64,000 nucleotides of DNA from Pyrinomonadaceae bacterium (GTDB lineage: Bacteria; Acidobacteriota; Blastocatellia; Pyrinomonadales; Pyrinomonadaceae), in NCBI GenBank assembly GCA_021463165.1, contig JAJTWY010000004.1:62001-126000 (forward strand). The letters run 5' to 3'. Every line of letters begins with the position of its first letter. Positions within the stretch are counted from its first letter, which is position 1. Below are positions 24,873 through 33,477 of the stretch, piece by piece. The notes beneath the pieces were generated by a model, which was not told where the DNA came from, did no database searches, and was given only the letters and a program-made list of their open reading frames with translations. Position numbers and translations under genes: made by a program.

Positions 24873-25853
24873 CTAACTAAGCCGTATCCTCGGATCCAAC
24901 TTCTTATAAACGAGGTCGGTCAGCGAGTTGGCAATGATAAAGGTTACGCTGATCACCAATACACAACCTTGAACCAGGCGATAATCCCTTCGCCCTATGC
25001 CCTCTTCCAAAAGCAGCAGTCCAAGGCCCTGCCAGTTGAAGATCCTTTCTGTGATGATCGCCCCCGCCAGCAGAACCCCGAGCTGAAGGCCGAGGATCGT
25101 CACGACCGGGATGAGGCCGTTCTTGAGTACATGTTTGAACAGCACGCTCCTCTCGCTTACGCCCTTTGCGCGGGCTGTTCGGACATAGTCTTCGCCCAAT
25201 TCCTCAATTACGCTCGAACGGACCATCCGCGTCAGAATGGCCGAAAGAGCCGCCCCTAGCGTGAAAGCCGGCAGGATGATGTCTTCCGGATACAGGCTTC
25301 CGGTCGGCGAGAACCAACCTAGCTTCACGGCAAAGATGTAAACCAGGAACGGGCCAATGACAAAGGTCGGCAGCGAAATGCCCAACAGGGCAAAGACCGA
25401 TGCAAAATTGTCCACCAATGAGTTCTTACGCGAGCCGGCCAGGACGCCGAGCGGCAGCGCAATGCCGATCGCGATCAACATTGCAGCGAGCGCCAGCTTG
25501 ATCGTAGCCGGATATCGCTCAAATATCATTGACGCGACCGGCCGGTCGGCCTGAAACGATGTGCCGAGATCGCCGTGTAGCAGCCCCGCCCAGTAATCGG
25601 CATACCGATTATCTGCTCCGTTCCACACAAAGCCACTTTCAGCAGAATAGGAGAAGAAGAAAGGTGGCCGGTCAAGTCCGTGTTTTCTTCGAAATGCCTC
25701 GAGCTGCTCCTGCGTTGCCGTTTCGCCGAGGATCACGGTCGCCGGGTCGCCGGGTACGGCTTCGATCAGAAGCGTCACAAGCGAAACGACCGTCCATATC
25801 ACCAACAGCATCAAGCCAAGCTGGCGGGCGAAATTCAGCAGTTTATATTTCAT
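24873..25853 (-). CDS. ABC transporter permease, DppB/OppB type
   Basis: 326 residues with six membrane segments. The opening VVSLVTLLIEAVPGDPATV and the EAA loop (EDYVRTARAKGVSERSVL) are typical of the DppB family. It forms the heterodimeric channel of a peptide importer with the DppC-like protein encoded 26 bp downstream. Compared with E. coli DppB it has a longer first periplasmic loop (about 60-90). Gene order ties it to 5-oxoprolinase. Confidence 0.9.
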   Translation of the reverse strand: MKYKLLNFARQLGLMLLVIWTVVSLVTLLIEAVPGDPATVILGETATQEQLEAFRRKHGLDRPPFFFSYSAESGFVWNGADNRYADYWAGLLHGDLGTSFQADRPVASMIFERYPATIKLALAAMLIAIGIALPLGVLAGSRKNSLVDNFASVFALLGISLPTFVIGPFLVYIFAVKLGWFSPTGSLYPEDIILPAFTLGAALSAILTRMVRSSVIEELGEDYVRTARAKGVSERSVLFKHVLKNGLIPVVTILGLQLGVLLAGAIITERIFNWQGLGLLLLEEGIGRRDYRLVQGCVLVISVTFIIANSLTDLVYKKLDPRIRLS

Positions 25854-25952
25854 TCAGAACCGCGGCGAGCCCTTGAATTTTATAATTTATGAGGGTGGAT
25901 GACAAATTTCAGCGTCCCTGACGTCCAACCACGAGCGATCACAGATCGCTGA

Positions 25953-26678
25953 TCAGAGCTTGTTCGCAAGATGGAGAGCCGCGATACCACCGGTGAGGTT
26001 TTGATAACTGACGTTGTCGAATCCTGTCGCTTCGATCATTTCCGCGAGCTTTTTCTGGTTAGGGAACTTGGAAACAGAATCGGGCAGATATTCGTAGGCA
26101 CCGCGCGATCCGCTTACAGCACCGCCGATGCGCGGCAGAACATGGGCAAAATAGAAGTTGAAAAGGCGTCCAAAACCGGGGACGATCGGTGCAGAGAACT
26201 CAAGTACGGCCAATTTGCCGCGCGGCTTAAGAATCCGCCTCAGTTCGGTAAGGCCATCCGTCACGTTCGCCAGATTCCTCAGGCCGAAGGCGATAGTCAG
26301 AGCGTCAAACTCGCTATCGGCAAAGGGAAGCCGCATCGCATCGCCCTCGAGGTAATGGATCGGACTAGTTTCACCGGCTGATTTCTCCGCTGCGATCATG
26401 AGCATCGGCCGGCAAAAATCCGTTCCATAGACCTGGGCCTTCGAACCGCTTTGCAGCTCGATCGAGAGATCGCCGGTCCCGCACGCCACATCCAGAACAC
26501 GCGCCGTCGGATCCTCCAGAATTTCGCGAAGGGCACCGGAAACACGCCGACGCCATCTTCTATCGATATTCAGCGAGAGGACGTGGTTCAAGAGATCGTA
26601 TCGCCGGGCGATACCGGCGAACATCTCGCGGACGGCCTTGGCGTGCGCGGCCTCTTTTGCGGTGAGTTCTTTCTGCAC
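25953..26678 (-). CDS. menG: Demethylmenaquinone methyltransferase (MenG/UbiE)
   Basis: 241 residues. Class I methyltransferase with the SAM loop VLDVACGTGDLSIEL and the MenG/UbiE signatures YDLLNHVLSLNIDRRWRR and FGLRNLANVTDGLTELRR. It carries out the last methylation in menaquinone synthesis (or the C-methylation in ubiquinone synthesis); menaquinone is more likely in this phylum, an inference. It lies 2 bp after the M16-like gene, and its stop is 99 bp ahead of the permease genes. Confidence 0.93.
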   Translation of the reverse strand: MQKELTAKEAAHAKAVREMFAGIARRYDLLNHVLSLNIDRRWRRRVSGALREILEDPTARVLDVACGTGDLSIELQSGSKAQVYGTDFCRPMLMIAAEKSAGETSPIHYLEGDAMRLPFADSEFDALTIAFGLRNLANVTDGLTELRRILKPRGKLAVLEFSAPIVPGFGRLFNFYFAHVLPRIGGAVSGSRGAYEYLPDSVSKFPNQKKLAEMIEATGFDNVSYQNLTGGIAALHLANKL

Positions 26679-26680
26679 GC

Positions 26681-27970
26681 TTATTTGGTTGGCGGAGTGT
26701 TGACCAGAACAGTAACCATCGGTTGTTTACGCAGCTTTTCGGCATAAGCGGCCACATCCGCAAGCGTTACACGATCGGCGGCTTTTGCATCGAGGTTAGG
26801 GTCTGCGATCTTATAGGTGTCCGCATCGAGCCAACAGGTCGGCGCATCACGCGTGGACCACAAAGAACTGAATTGATCGCGTGCCGCCTGAAACTCGGTC
26901 TCCGTGATCGGATCGTTGAGAGCCTTGCCGACGAGTTCATTCGCCTCGACCTTTCCGTTCGGATCTACCTGGGCTTTCCCGGCAGCAAATCCGATCGTGA
27001 TAAGCCCGGGCAGCATCTGAGGTGAATTGCGGACAAAGACCGCACCTGAATGTTCCGCGGGAACTCTGGACTTGAGACGTGCTTCAAGGATCGAAGTAAA
27101 CAGGATCGACGCTGCAAACTCTTTGTCCGAGCGGGCCACCCCGCGAGTTGTCATCCTGATCGCCGCAACCTCGGGCTTGGGCGAAGGAATGCTGATCATC
27201 AAGGCAGCTGGATCGTCCGGCTGACGAAAAGTGGCTGGTGTCTTGCGGTCGGCCTTCAGCCACCCGCCGAAATAGCGCCGGAGAGCCCGCAGAGCAAGGC
27301 TGCGGTCAAATTTACCGGCTATAGTGACGGTCGCGTTATCGGCCGTCATGAACCGTTTCCTCACGTCAACTAGATCGGCAAAATCGATCTTTTCTATCGA
27401 AGCCGGAGTACCGTCCTCGGGACGCCCGTACGGGAATGTTCCGAGCAAGCCGCGAGCCGCCGCGCGATCGGCGACGTATGCGGGATCCGCTTCCTGTGCA
27501 GCAACCCTTTTGCTCAGAGCTTCCCTGAGTTTTGCGGTCGTTTCCTTGTCGATCGTCGGGTTTGAAACCGCCGTCGAGAGCGTCTCTATCATCGTCAGGA
27601 AGTTCTCGGATCTCCCGGTCGCATTTACCTCGATGAAGTCATAATTCGAAACAACTTCAAGAGATCCGCCCAGATCCTCGACAAAAAACTCCTTGGCCGC
27701 TTCAGTAGGGAAGATGTTGTCGGCAAGCATCTGCACGAGGCCTTCTTTCCCCTGAGGATCGAACGCGGAACCTGAATGTATGCGGATCCGTATAGTAACT
27801 TTGTCCGAGGCTGCGTTCGGCCACATCAGGATCCTCAAGCCGTTGAGCAGCTTTTCCTGATTCGGGGATGGAAGCCTCTGTGAAAAGATCGCCGGAGCGA
27901 CCAGCGAGAGGAGGATCAGTACGATAAGCGCTATAAAGACTATTTTTTGAAATCGTTGTTTGTTTTTCAT
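26681..27970 (-). CDS. M16 family peptidase-like protein lacking the zinc motif
   Basis: 429 residues with an N-terminal hydrophobic anchor or signal (about 8-30). The fold of a single M16 pair is recognisable (RIRIHSGSAFDPQGKEGLVQ, later FMTADNATVTIAGKFD, and a second half from about 255). At the place of HxxEH the sequence reads GLVQMLADNIFP, with no His or Glu ligand, so it should be catalytically dead, like the non-catalytic partner of two-subunit M16 proteases. Its partner is not adjacent; the active M16 protein at 6690 already carries two modules. It is placed 2 bp before menG. Confidence 0.8.
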   Translation of the reverse strand: MKNKQRFQKIVFIALIVLILLSLVAPAIFSQRLPSPNQEKLLNGLRILMWPNAASDKVTIRIRIHSGSAFDPQGKEGLVQMLADNIFPTEAAKEFFVEDLGGSLEVVSNYDFIEVNATGRSENFLTMIETLSTAVSNPTIDKETTAKLREALSKRVAAQEADPAYVADRAAARGLLGTFPYGRPEDGTPASIEKIDFADLVDVRKRFMTADNATVTIAGKFDRSLALRALRRYFGGWLKADRKTPATFRQPDDPAALMISIPSPKPEVAAIRMTTRGVARSDKEFAASILFTSILEARLKSRVPAEHSGAVFVRNSPQMLPGLITIGFAAGKAQVDPNGKVEANELVGKALNDPITETEFQAARDQFSSLWSTRDAPTCWLDADTYKIADPNLDAKAADRVTLADVAAYAEKLRKQPMVTVLVNTPPTK

Positions 27971-28179
27971 CGTCTATCAAAACGGAAGGTAAGCGGTCAT
28001 CAGTTAGTTGCATTTTGGCCGCAAATTGTTGTCGTGCACAGTCCGATGAAACCAAACGTCTGGGCGAGTTTCATAAGTGAAAATATTAAGAGCTGATGGG
28101 CATCGCGTCAAACATATAGGGCATCTATGGTCATTGAGTGGTTTGAAATCAAGGGGTCCGCGTAAATACACTAAATCAC

Positions 28180-28207
28180 TTAACTTCTGAAATAATCGCG
28201 GTATAAT
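28180..28207 (+). promoter_or_regulatory. Predicted sigma-70 type promoter for the zinc-ribbon/TonB gene
   Basis: TTAACT (28180-28185) and TATAAT (28202-28207) are separated by 16 bp, about 57 bp before the ATG. The -10 is perfect, the -35 matches 4 of 6. Confidence 0.5.
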
Positions 28208-28263
28208 CGTTTTATCGTTAAGTGGTACGCTCGAAGCAGAGTGTTTAACAAGAGAGGCTGAAA

Positions 28264-29607
28264 ATGGGAAAAGTCGTTAAATTTTGCAGTACGTGTGACG
28301 AGGGATTTGCCGAGAAGTTCGGCTTTTGTCCGAACTGCGGGCAGGCGCTGATGGCTTTTGAGATGAATCCCATTATTCCTGAGCCCCCGGCACCCAAGGA
28401 AGAGTTTTTTGCAGCTCCGCCGGTGGTCGAGCCGGAACCTGTCATCGAAGAGCCTATTGCAGCTGCTTCCGTCTATGAAACGGCCCCGACCGTCGATGAT
28501 GTCGCTATTGAAGACGAGCCGGTACTCGAGATCGAACCTGATCCAGTAGTTGAAGAACCGATGATCGCCAGGCCGGTTGTCACACCTCCGGTCGTTGAGA
28601 CGGTCAGTGCCCCGGCTACCGCTCCATTTGTACAGAAGACGGCTGTTGACGCGGACGCTCGACGAAGTGCGTCGGACGGCTGGGTCAATGTCAGTAGCGA
28701 CGATGCATTTCACGTAACCGTTATCGAAGAGAAGAATGTCGGCACTCGGCGTTTTCTCCTTGCCGGATCGCTTGGTTTCATGATGTTCGTCCTGATGTCG
28801 GCGATGGTCTATAACCTTTTTAGCAAAGATCTGGAAGTTGGTTCGATCAATGACGATATCTTTAACGCTGTTATCGTTGAAGACGTCCCGACCCAGATCG
28901 AAGAGGAAGTTGTTAAACAGAACAAAGAAAAGGGCGGCGGCGGCGGTGGCGGTGGCCGCGATGAAAAGGAGGAGACGACCCAGGGTGATCTCGCCGATCA
29001 GTCGCCAAAACCTACCCGTCCGCCGGACGCAAAGGTTTTTCGAAGCGATAACTTTGAGCTTAAGATGCCTCCGCCTCAGACTGAAGGGAACCGTACGTTC
29101 GAGAAAAAGTTCGATCGATGGGGTGATCCTAACGGACGTTTTGCGAGCTTCTCCAACGGAACCGGTACGGGCGGCGGCCAAGGCAGCGGAACGGGGACAG
29201 GCCAGGGAAGCGGACGCGGAACGGGAACTGGTTCCGGGACCGGCTCGGGCAGCGGCGGCGGCCTCGGGACGGGTAATGGTAATGGCACCGGCGCTGGTGA
29301 CGGTGATGGCGACGGCCCCCCGCCGCGTCCGACCGGAGTCACGCAAGGGCTGAAGATCCTCTCGAAACCGCGTCCGGGCTACACGGATGCCGCGAGGACG
29401 AACAACATTCAGGGAACCGTTATCCTTCGCGTGACCTTCCTGGCCTCGGGCCAGATCGGCAGTATCTCACCTGTTAAGGGATTGCCGAACGGCCTGACCG
29501 AACAGGCAATCGCGGCCGCTCGCCGTATCAACTTCGAACCGGCAAAGGTCAACGGCCTCGGCCAGACCGTGACCAAGCAGATCGAATATTCGTTCTCGAT
29601 CTATTGA
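28264..29607 (+). CDS. Zinc-ribbon, membrane-anchored TonB-like energy transducer
   Basis: 447 residues in an unusual order: N-terminal zinc ribbon (Cys8, Cys11, Cys22, Cys25 in FCSTC...FCPNC), a Pro/Glu/Val-rich cytoplasmic stretch (about 35-120), one membrane helix (about 162-184), a lysine- and glycine-rich segment, a long Gly/Thr/Ser repeat (about 298-355) and a C-terminal TonB domain (about 360-447, with GYTDAARTNNIQGTVILRV). TonB normally has its membrane helix near residue 15 and passes proton-motive energy to outer-membrane receptors. The cytoplasmic zinc ribbon suggests coupling to something inside. No exbB/exbD or receptor is next to it. A terminator follows. Confidence 0.85.
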   Translation: MGKVVKFCSTCDEGFAEKFGFCPNCGQALMAFEMNPIIPEPPAPKEEFFAAPPVVEPEPVIEEPIAAASVYETAPTVDDVAIEDEPVLEIEPDPVVEEPMIARPVVTPPVVETVSAPATAPFVQKTAVDADARRSASDGWVNVSSDDAFHVTVIEEKNVGTRRFLLAGSLGFMMFVLMSAMVYNLFSKDLEVGSINDDIFNAVIVEDVPTQIEEEVVKQNKEKGGGGGGGGRDEKEETTQGDLADQSPKPTRPPDAKVFRSDNFELKMPPPQTEGNRTFEKKFDRWGDPNGRFASFSNGTGTGGGQGSGTGTGQGSGRGTGTGSGTGSGSGGGLGTGNGNGTGAGDGDGDGPPPRPTGVTQGLKILSKPRPGYTDAARTNNIQGTVILRVTFLASGQIGSISPVKGLPNGLTEQAIAAARRINFEPAKVNGLGQTVTKQIEYSFSIY

Positions 29608-29629
29608 TCGTTCATCTCAGCGGGCTAAT

Positions 29630-29660
29630 GGCCATCCGGTGTTTCCGGGTGGTCTTTTTC
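29630..29660 (+). terminator. Intrinsic terminator after the TonB-like gene
   Basis: CCATCCGG (29632-29639) pairs with CCGGGTGG (29645-29652, one G-U pair), followed by TCTTTTTC. Confidence 0.75.
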
Positions 29661-29697
29661 TTTGATTTTTACCAATTCGAAAAAATTTGGCAGTTTC

Positions 29698-29726
29698 CTG
29701 ACGTTTTCTACGCATTAGGTTATAAG
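29698..29726 (+). promoter_or_regulatory. Predicted sigma-70 type promoter for the CSLREA protein gene
   Basis: CTGACG (29698-29703) and TATAAG (29721-29726) are spaced by 17 bp, about 60 bp before the start codon. Confidence 0.4.
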
Positions 29727-29788
29727 AACGAAAACGCCTATGTTTTTGGGCGATTCAAATCTACTTAACAATCTGGGGGGTACTCAAA

Positions 29789-32455
29789 ATGTGCGAAACA
29801 AAAAGTAAAAAAAGCGTAAGAAGGGCGAGAGCGAGGATACTTCTGCTGATAGCTGGTATTCTGATCTGCATGACGGGGCAGATCGAGGCGCAGGATGCAA
29901 AGATCTTCGATGTTCCGGCCGAGAATACCCAATTTCTCGATCCCATACCTATTATCGAAGGCCTTCCGCTATTCCCCTATGCATCGGGAAGAGAGGAACC
30001 GGTCATGGCTGTCGTCGGCTACCGGCCCGACGTTGTCGATCCGGCGTCGATCTATGACAATTTCGACCCATCCTCTTACTCCGGCGTCGTATTCGCACAC
30101 GGAGGACAGGTTGGCGGCGTGACAAGACTCGTTGCTGACGACCTGACGCTGGTCGGAACCCCTCCGTACAATCTTGGGTCATTCCTGTGGGTAGTTTGCA
30201 GTACAAATACCGGTTCGGTCACGGTGCGGTCGCTTATCCGCTTCTACGCGGATAATGGCGGTGTTCCGGGTAACCTGATCGCCGGATATAATTTCGCGGC
30301 CTTTATTCCGCTGAACGGCACGATCTGTCAGCCCATTCAGGTAAGACTCACGCCTGAGCTGCAGGTTGCGATCTCAACAAATAAGATCTGGGCTGGAATG
30401 TCATTTGACCGCGCTGACGGGGCAACGGCCACGGATGCGCAAATGAACAACATCGGCGGAGGGTTCTTTAACCCGATCGAGCGCGGTTCGAGCGCGGACC
30501 TCTTTTTCAGGACGACCAATGCCGGTGACTTTTTTAGCAATAATCCACCAGGAGCGGTGATGAATGTTCCGGGCGGCCCTCTAGACAATTTTGGTTGGGA
30601 TTTGCGCCGGCGCGTTACGTTAAATCCGATCACGCGACTCGATCCGGATCCACGAACGCAGAATTCGACTGCCCGCTGGGCGATCACACTGAACACTAAC
30701 GATCCGGCCGATGCGACACAGCTCACCGGTCTTGCGACGAGCCACTTCACTTTGATAAGGACGGGAACCGTAACCGGGACCATCACTTCCGTGGTCCAGA
30801 ACGGCAGCGGAAATAACTCTTGGATCGTAACGGCTACGCTGGGGGCAGGAACGGGGACCGTTGGATTGAACCTCACCGACAACCAGACGAACCTTAGCAC
30901 CGGCATTTCAAACGCCTTTCCAATTGTCGGCGAAGTGTACAATGTTGTGGCATCTGGCACGCCAACGCCAACTCCGACACCAACGCCAACTCCGACACCA
31001 ACACCAACGCCGACGCCGACGCCAACCCCCACACCGACGCCGACGGTAACTCCGACACCTCCGCCTACCGGAGTCACCCTGATCGTGACCAAAACAGCTG
31101 ATACGAACGACGGCAACTGTTCAGTTTCGGATTGCAGCCTGCGGGAGGCGGTTGCGGCATCGAACTCCGCTGCTGGAACTGACACGATCACGTTCGACCC
31201 GGCCGTCTTCAGCACGCCTCAGACCATTACGTTGACGAACGGAAACATCGTTTTCACAAACAGTGTGAACGCGAACGTGACGATCACTGGGCCGGGCGCC
31301 GATTTGCTGACAATTAACGGCAACAATGCCAGCAAGATATTCACCGTTACTGAGACCCCGGTCGTGAAGATCAGCGGAATGACGTTGACAGGCGGAAACG
31401 GCGTTGGCAACAGTCCAGGAAATACGTTTGGCGGAGCCGTGTATAACCAGGGTGACCTGACCTTAACAGATATGGTCATTACGGGGAATTCGGCAGGCGC
31501 TGATGGCGGTGGGGTTCATAACAGTACGAGCGGTTCGCTCACATTGATCAGGTGTACGATCTCCAACAACAGGGCGGCGAGCCGGTCGGGCGGCGTTCAT
31601 AATCAAAATGACGGTTCCTTGACGATCACCGACTCGACGATCAGCGGAAACTCAGCATTGACTACGGGCGGAGGCCTGAATATCGAGGCCAACACAAACA
31701 ACTTGGTCACGATCACTAATTCGACGATCAGCGGGAATTCCGCACAAAATGGCGGCGGTATTTTCCGCGATTCCGGAGCACCGTTGACGGTGACGCTGAC
31801 AAACACGACCGTTGCAAACAACACCGCAACGGGCACGGGAGGCGGCATCAACGGCACGATGGATCTCGGAAATTCCCTCGTCGCAGACAACGCTGCAGCC
31901 GTGTCGCCAGACTATGCAGGGACCTTAAATTCTAATGGATTCAACCTTATCGAGAACATCTCGGGAACCACCATCACCGGAATTACTGCCAATAACATTA
32001 CCGGGCAAGATCCGAGTCTTGGCCCGCTCCAGAACAACGGCGGTCCAACCTCTACTCATGCCTTGCTGCCTGGAAGTCCGGCTATCGATAAGGGGGCCAG
32101 CGGATCTCTCAACGTGGATCAGCGTCAGCAGATCCGGCCTATCGACAATCCGAACGTAGCAAATGCGGCCGGCGGTAACGGATCAGATATCGGTGCGTTC
32201 GAATCTGGATACACCATTTCCGGACGTGTTGTCACGCCTAGCGGGCAGGCCCTTCGCAATGCGAGCGTCGTCCTGATCGACTCCGCAGGCGTTCGACGGA
32301 TCGCCGTTACGAGTTCGTTCGGAGTTTACAGTTTTGCAAATGTTACGCCGGGGAACTGCACGATGTCGCTTTCGTCGAAACGATATAGATTCGCGCCGCG
32401 ACTGATGTCAGTTTCCAGCGATCAATCCAATGTGGATTTTGTAGGCTTGGAGTGA
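29789..32455 (+). CDS. Secreted CSLREA-domain surface protein with parallel beta-helix and Thr-Pro linker
   Basis: 888 residues. Signal peptide about 1-35 (basic KSKKSVRRARAR then a hydrophobic core). An N-terminal beta-rich domain (about 60-370) is followed by a Thr-Pro repeat linker (about 390-430). Then comes the CSLREA motif (DGNCSVSDCSLREAVAASN), a right-handed beta-helix region with many GGG/NSTISGNSA repeats (to about 760), a short choice-of-anchor-like stretch (PGSPAIDKG...DIGAFES) and a carboxypeptidase-regulatory-like beta domain (TISGRVVTPSGQALRNASVVL) at the C-terminus. Proteins of this plan are usually exported and surface-associated; an adhesion or polysaccharide-binding role is a guess. 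Confidence 0.85.
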   Translation: MCETKSKKSVRRARARILLLIAGILICMTGQIEAQDAKIFDVPAENTQFLDPIPIIEGLPLFPYASGREEPVMAVVGYRPDVVDPASIYDNFDPSSYSGVVFAHGGQVGGVTRLVADDLTLVGTPPYNLGSFLWVVCSTNTGSVTVRSLIRFYADNGGVPGNLIAGYNFAAFIPLNGTICQPIQVRLTPELQVAISTNKIWAGMSFDRADGATATDAQMNNIGGGFFNPIERGSSADLFFRTTNAGDFFSNNPPGAVMNVPGGPLDNFGWDLRRRVTLNPITRLDPDPRTQNSTARWAITLNTNDPADATQLTGLATSHFTLIRTGTVTGTITSVVQNGSGNNSWIVTATLGAGTGTVGLNLTDNQTNLSTGISNAFPIVGEVYNVVASGTPTPTPTPTPTPTPTPTPTPTPTPTPTPTVTPTPPPTGVTLIVTKTADTNDGNCSVSDCSLREAVAASNSAAGTDTITFDPAVFSTPQTITLTNGNIVFTNSVNANVTITGPGADLLTINGNNASKIFTVTETPVVKISGMTLTGGNGVGNSPGNTFGGAVYNQGDLTLTDMVITGNSAGADGGGVHNSTSGSLTLIRCTISNNRAASRSGGVHNQNDGSLTITDSTISGNSALTTGGGLNIEANTNNLVTITNSTISGNSAQNGGGIFRDSGAPLTVTLTNTTVANNTATGTGGGINGTMDLGNSLVADNAAAVSPDYAGTLNSNGFNLIENISGTTITGITANNITGQDPSLGPLQNNGGPTSTHALLPGSPAIDKGASGSLNVDQRQQIRPIDNPNVANAAGGNGSDIGAFESGYTISGRVVTPSGQALRNASVVLIDSAGVRRIAVTSSFGVYSFANVTPGNCTMSLSSKRYRFAPRLMSVSSDQSNVDFVGLE
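30957..31069 (+). repeat. Thr-Pro coding microsatellite (CCAACGCCRACN-type)
   Basis: An array of alternating ACN-CCN codons inside the CSLREA gene, encoding about twenty Thr-Pro pairs. It is a flexible linker and a likely site of length variation by slippage. The DsbD-like gene has a shorter version near 4391-4430. Confidence 0.8.
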
Positions 32456-32474
32456 GAACCGAGCTTGATAGGCC

Positions 32475-32523
32475 ATCCGAAAGCCGGCCGCATCGGTTTA
32501 ACACCTGCGGCCAGACTTTCGGA
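32475..32523. terminator. Large inverted repeat between convergent genes
   Basis: ATCCGAAAG (32475-32483) pairs with CTTTCGGAT (32515-32523), and an inner GGCCGC/GCGGCC pairs as well, giving a strong hairpin 20 bp after the CSLREA stop. It is symmetric with no clear U-tract on either strand, so it may serve both converging transcripts. Confidence 0.5.
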
Positions 32524-32546
32524 TCAATCTGGCCTTCATCGACGTC

Positions 32547-32828
32547 TCAGATGAACACGATCGACTGCGACGAAGGGATCTCGAACCGCTTGCGACACCG
32601 GATGTTCTTGCAAACGAGGGTGTCATCGACCCGAACAAGATAGTCGCGGGACTTGTTAAAGCGGGCCAAATCGTTCTGATTCAGATTCCGGGGAGCGTTC
32701 TTTTTCTTTGTCCGCTTGATCCAGCGGACCTCATAGTCAGACCGCTCGCGGCACATTGGGCATGAGTAGTTTGCAGACTTTGTCTCTTGCTTTTCGTCGA
32801 ATATGTCACGCTCGTGCATACACAACAT
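32547..32828 (-). CDS. Small zinc-ribbon-like protein, unknown function
   Basis: 93 residues with two Cys pairs, SCPMC (about 22-26) and CKNIRC (about 73-78), spaced as in a zinc ribbon, in a basic context (RWIKRTKKKNAP). No signal peptide. The ATG at 32828 has a GGAG about 9 bases upstream; a second ATG lies at 32819. It is the last gene of a tightly spaced minus-strand run after the DUF971 gene (18 bp gap), which supports it being real. Nucleic-acid binding is possible but not shown. Confidence 0.55.
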   Translation of the reverse strand: MLCMHERDIFDEKQETKSANYSCPMCRERSDYEVRWIKRTKKKNAPRNLNQNDLARFNKSRDYLVRVDDTLVCKNIRCRKRFEIPSSQSIVFI

Positions 32829-32846
32829 TGTAGCAAACTCCGATCT

Positions 32847-33140
32847 CTAGGAGATCGAAAGATCACGCAAGAGCTTAAAGCTGAAAATTCCCGTGTCGTG
32901 TCCGTCTGAGAAGTGAAAATTCAGGGCATATCGGCCGACGATGGAGATGTGGTTGAATTTAATATCGTCAGGGATCGAATCGCGCGCGAGTATCTTCTCG
33001 CCCGTCCATTCATTTACACAGCTGGCGCACGGACATTCACGGCGAAGCTTGGCTGCGGTGTAAAGGCTTGATGATCCATCCGACCAGCCGATCGATACGC
33101 TGCTATCCGATTCCTCGATTATTTCTGTTGGTTCGATCAT
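32847..33140 (-). CDS. DUF971 / GBBH-like N-terminal domain protein
   Basis: 97 residues matching the short stand-alone DUF971 family: VSIGWSDGSSSLYTAAKLRR, then the Cys pair in CPCASCVNEWTG, and a C-terminal YALNFHFSDGHDTGIFSF. The domain also forms the N-terminus of gamma-butyrobetaine hydroxylase, where it binds zinc; stand-alone members are often found near iron-sulfur or redox genes. It is 5 bp downstream of the YtxJ-like gene, consistent with a redox setting. Confidence 0.88.
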   Translation of the reverse strand: MIEPTEIIEESDSSVSIGWSDGSSSLYTAAKLRRECPCASCVNEWTGEKILARDSIPDDIKFNHISIVGRYALNFHFSDGHDTGIFSFKLLRDLSIS

Positions 33141-33145
33141 TATAT

Positions 33146-33475
33146 CTAGCTGGTCGAGAGGCGAGCCCCGATCTCGTTCGGGTCGATGCCATAGTGAGTC
33201 GCGTGGTAAGTTGCGACGCCATTCTCGATCACAAAGGCTTGCGGTGATTGATGCCGGTGGCCGATGCGGTCGGCAAGCGAGTTTGAGAGCTCACGGTTTT
33301 CCTGAACGACGATAACATAAACGTCGGCCTCGATATCGCGAAGGTCATACATGACGTTTGCGCTGATACCACAGGAATTGCTGTGTTTCAGAACGGCTAC
33401 GGGCCGCTCGTGTGACATATTGAAAACTGCGTCGAGCTCGTCAGCCGACGTGATCTGGTGAAACGAAGCTGCCAT
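33146..33475 (-). CDS. ytxJ: YtxJ-type bacillithiol system redox protein
   Basis: 109 residues of thioredoxin/glutaredoxin-like size. A single active-site Cys lies in VLKHSNSCGISANVM, the YtxJ signature (usually HS-x2-CPIS; here Pro is Gly). The later segment ELSNSLADRIGHRHQSPQAF holds the conserved QSPQ. YtxJ is proposed to remove bacillithiol from proteins as a monothiol glutaredoxin. Bacillithiol synthesis genes are not in the window, but Acidobacteriota are among the phyla expected to have them. It lies 2 bp after the membrane protein gene. Confidence 0.85.
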   Translation of the reverse strand: MAASFHQITSADELDAVFNMSHERPVAVLKHSNSCGISANVMYDLRDIEADVYVIVVQENRELSNSLADRIGHRHQSPQAFVIENGVATYHATHYGIDPNEIGARLSTS

Positions 33476-33477
33476 TG

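Noticed and set aside
28180..29346. 388-codon minus-strand ORF opposite the TonB-like gene
   Set aside because: It is the antisense shadow of the Gly/Pro-rich TonB gene; the plus-strand product has a zinc ribbon, a membrane helix and a TonB domain.
30957..31069. Possible CRISPR-like array
   Set aside because: The repeats are 6-12 bp, without spacers, and in frame as Thr-Pro codons; no cas gene is present.
30337..31215. 292-codon minus-strand ORF with a Gly-Val repeat
   Set aside because: Shadow of the Thr-Pro microsatellite and flanking CSLREA coding sequence.
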